From Actinomycetes bacterium (GTDB lineage: Bacteria > Actinomycetota > Actinomycetes > Actinomycetales > Cellulomonadaceae), in contig JAEXEM010000298.1 of assembly GCA_023401045.1 (NCBI GenBank), forward strand, positions 1 through 5,203: a stretch of DNA of 5,203 nt, in the 5' to 3' direction. Numbering within the stretch: position 1 is the first letter of the stretch; each line of letters opens with the position of its first letter. Shown in pieces: positions 4,991 to 5,203 of this stretch. A program made the position numbers and the translations under genes. Under the pieces are notes generated by a model. The model ran no database searches. It worked only from the letters and a program-made list of their open reading frames with translations, and was not told the origin of the DNA.

Positions 4991-5203
4991 GTGAGCATCG
5001 AGCCCCTCCGCCGCGACGTCCGCGACCTCGCCTCCGCCCGCCGGGCGGCCGGGGTCTCGGCTCTGCCGACGTCCCGCCGGGTCCCGCCGCCGCCGGCCCG
5101 GCAGCCGATGTGCGTCGTCGTCACCCAGATCGCCGAGGGCGAGGGCGAGACGCTCGTCCGTGCGCTGCGCCGGCGAGGGGCGCACCGGGTCGTCGTGCTG
5201 GCC
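4991..5203 (+). CDS. N-terminal fragment of a possible atypical response regulator, 3' end outside window
   Basis: From GTG 4991 the frame stays open for 71 codons to the window edge. Residues 1-40 are a charged, then Pro-rich, leader (VSIEPLRRDVRDLASARR at 1-18; PPPPAR at 32-37). From Met40 the pattern CVVVTQIAEGEGETLVRALR (41-60), then GAHRVVVLA (63-71), looks like beta1-alpha1-beta2 of a receiver domain, but the usual acidic pair after beta1 is replaced by Thr-Gln. The start is chosen because the WhiG/FliA-like promoter ends 7 nt upstream; GTG 4964 lies inside that promoter, and ATG 5110 lacks a ribosome site. I recall that in Streptomyces the gene after DUF3000 is whiI, an atypical LuxR-type response regulator that is WhiG-dependent, so a WhiI-like regulator is plausible. 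No DNA-binding domain can be seen, so the assignment is tentative; the reading frame is more certain than the product. Confidence 0.6.
   Translation, partial: MSIEPLRRDVRDLASARRAAGVSALPTSRRVPPPPARQPMCVVVTQIAEGEGETLVRALRRRGAHRVVVLA

Noticed and set aside
4326..4994. Open frame of 222 codons on the plus strand overlapping the DUF3000 gene.
   Set aside because: Arg/Ala/Gly-rich shadow in the wrong frame; the DUF3000 conserved blocks are in the frame starting at 4369.
1..5203. CRISPR arrays, tRNA or rRNA genes, insertion sequences, phage or toxin-antitoxin genes.
   Set aside because: No repeat-spacer pattern, no cloverleaf or rRNA-like stretch, no transposase motif or terminal repeats; nearly all bases belong to ordinary chromosomal genes of even composition.

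Overview
The window is very GC-rich, gene-dense DNA with many GTG starts, 4-nt GTGA overlaps between genes and promoters lying directly against start codons. This points to a high-GC actinobacterium. The protein set (a DUF3000-like protein, an RibD_C-type reductase, and an ATP-grasp ligase with an Asp/Glu racemase) suggests a Micrococcales lineage of the Cellulomonas type; the genus is inference from gene content and not shown by any marker.

Layout. (1) Positions 1-276 (+) hold the C-terminal end of an RibD_C/pyrimidine-reductase-like enzyme. It overlaps by 4 nt a conserved actinobacterial protein of unknown function (273-758, +) that seems to have its own leaderless promoter inside the reductase gene. 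(2) Positions 754-791 form a perfect 12-bp inverted repeat that contains the stop codons of both converging genes and probably acts as a bidirectional terminator. (3) Positions 4204 to 787 (-) are a three-gene operon in which each gene overlaps the next by GTGA: gnd (6-phosphogluconate dehydrogenase), an ATP-grasp carboxylate-amine ligase resembling the D-aspartate ligase Aslfm, and a cysteine-dependent Asp/Glu racemase. (4) Positions 4205-4368 are the divergent control region, with a possible gnd promoter and three short palindromes in the presumed gnd leader. (5) Positions 4369-4950 (+) encode a DUF3000 protein, apparently leaderless. (6) Positions 4956-4983 look like a flagellar/sporulation-sigma (sigma28/FliA/WhiG) promoter, immediately followed by an open frame (4991 to the window end, +) that looks like the start of a degenerate response regulator.

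How the genes may work together. The ligase and racemase make biochemical sense as a pair: the racemase would supply D-Asp or D-Glu, and the ligase would attach it to the side-chain amine of the peptidoglycan diamino acid (Lys or Orn). This would give the A4-type bridge known from Cellulomonas relatives. The upstream gnd supplies NADPH and pentose phosphate; its link to the other two is probably shared transcription. The most interesting regulatory signal is the WhiG/FliA-like promoter before the edge gene, because in Streptomyces the atypical response regulator gene whiI is known to be WhiG-dependent and, as I recall, lies next to a DUF3000 gene.
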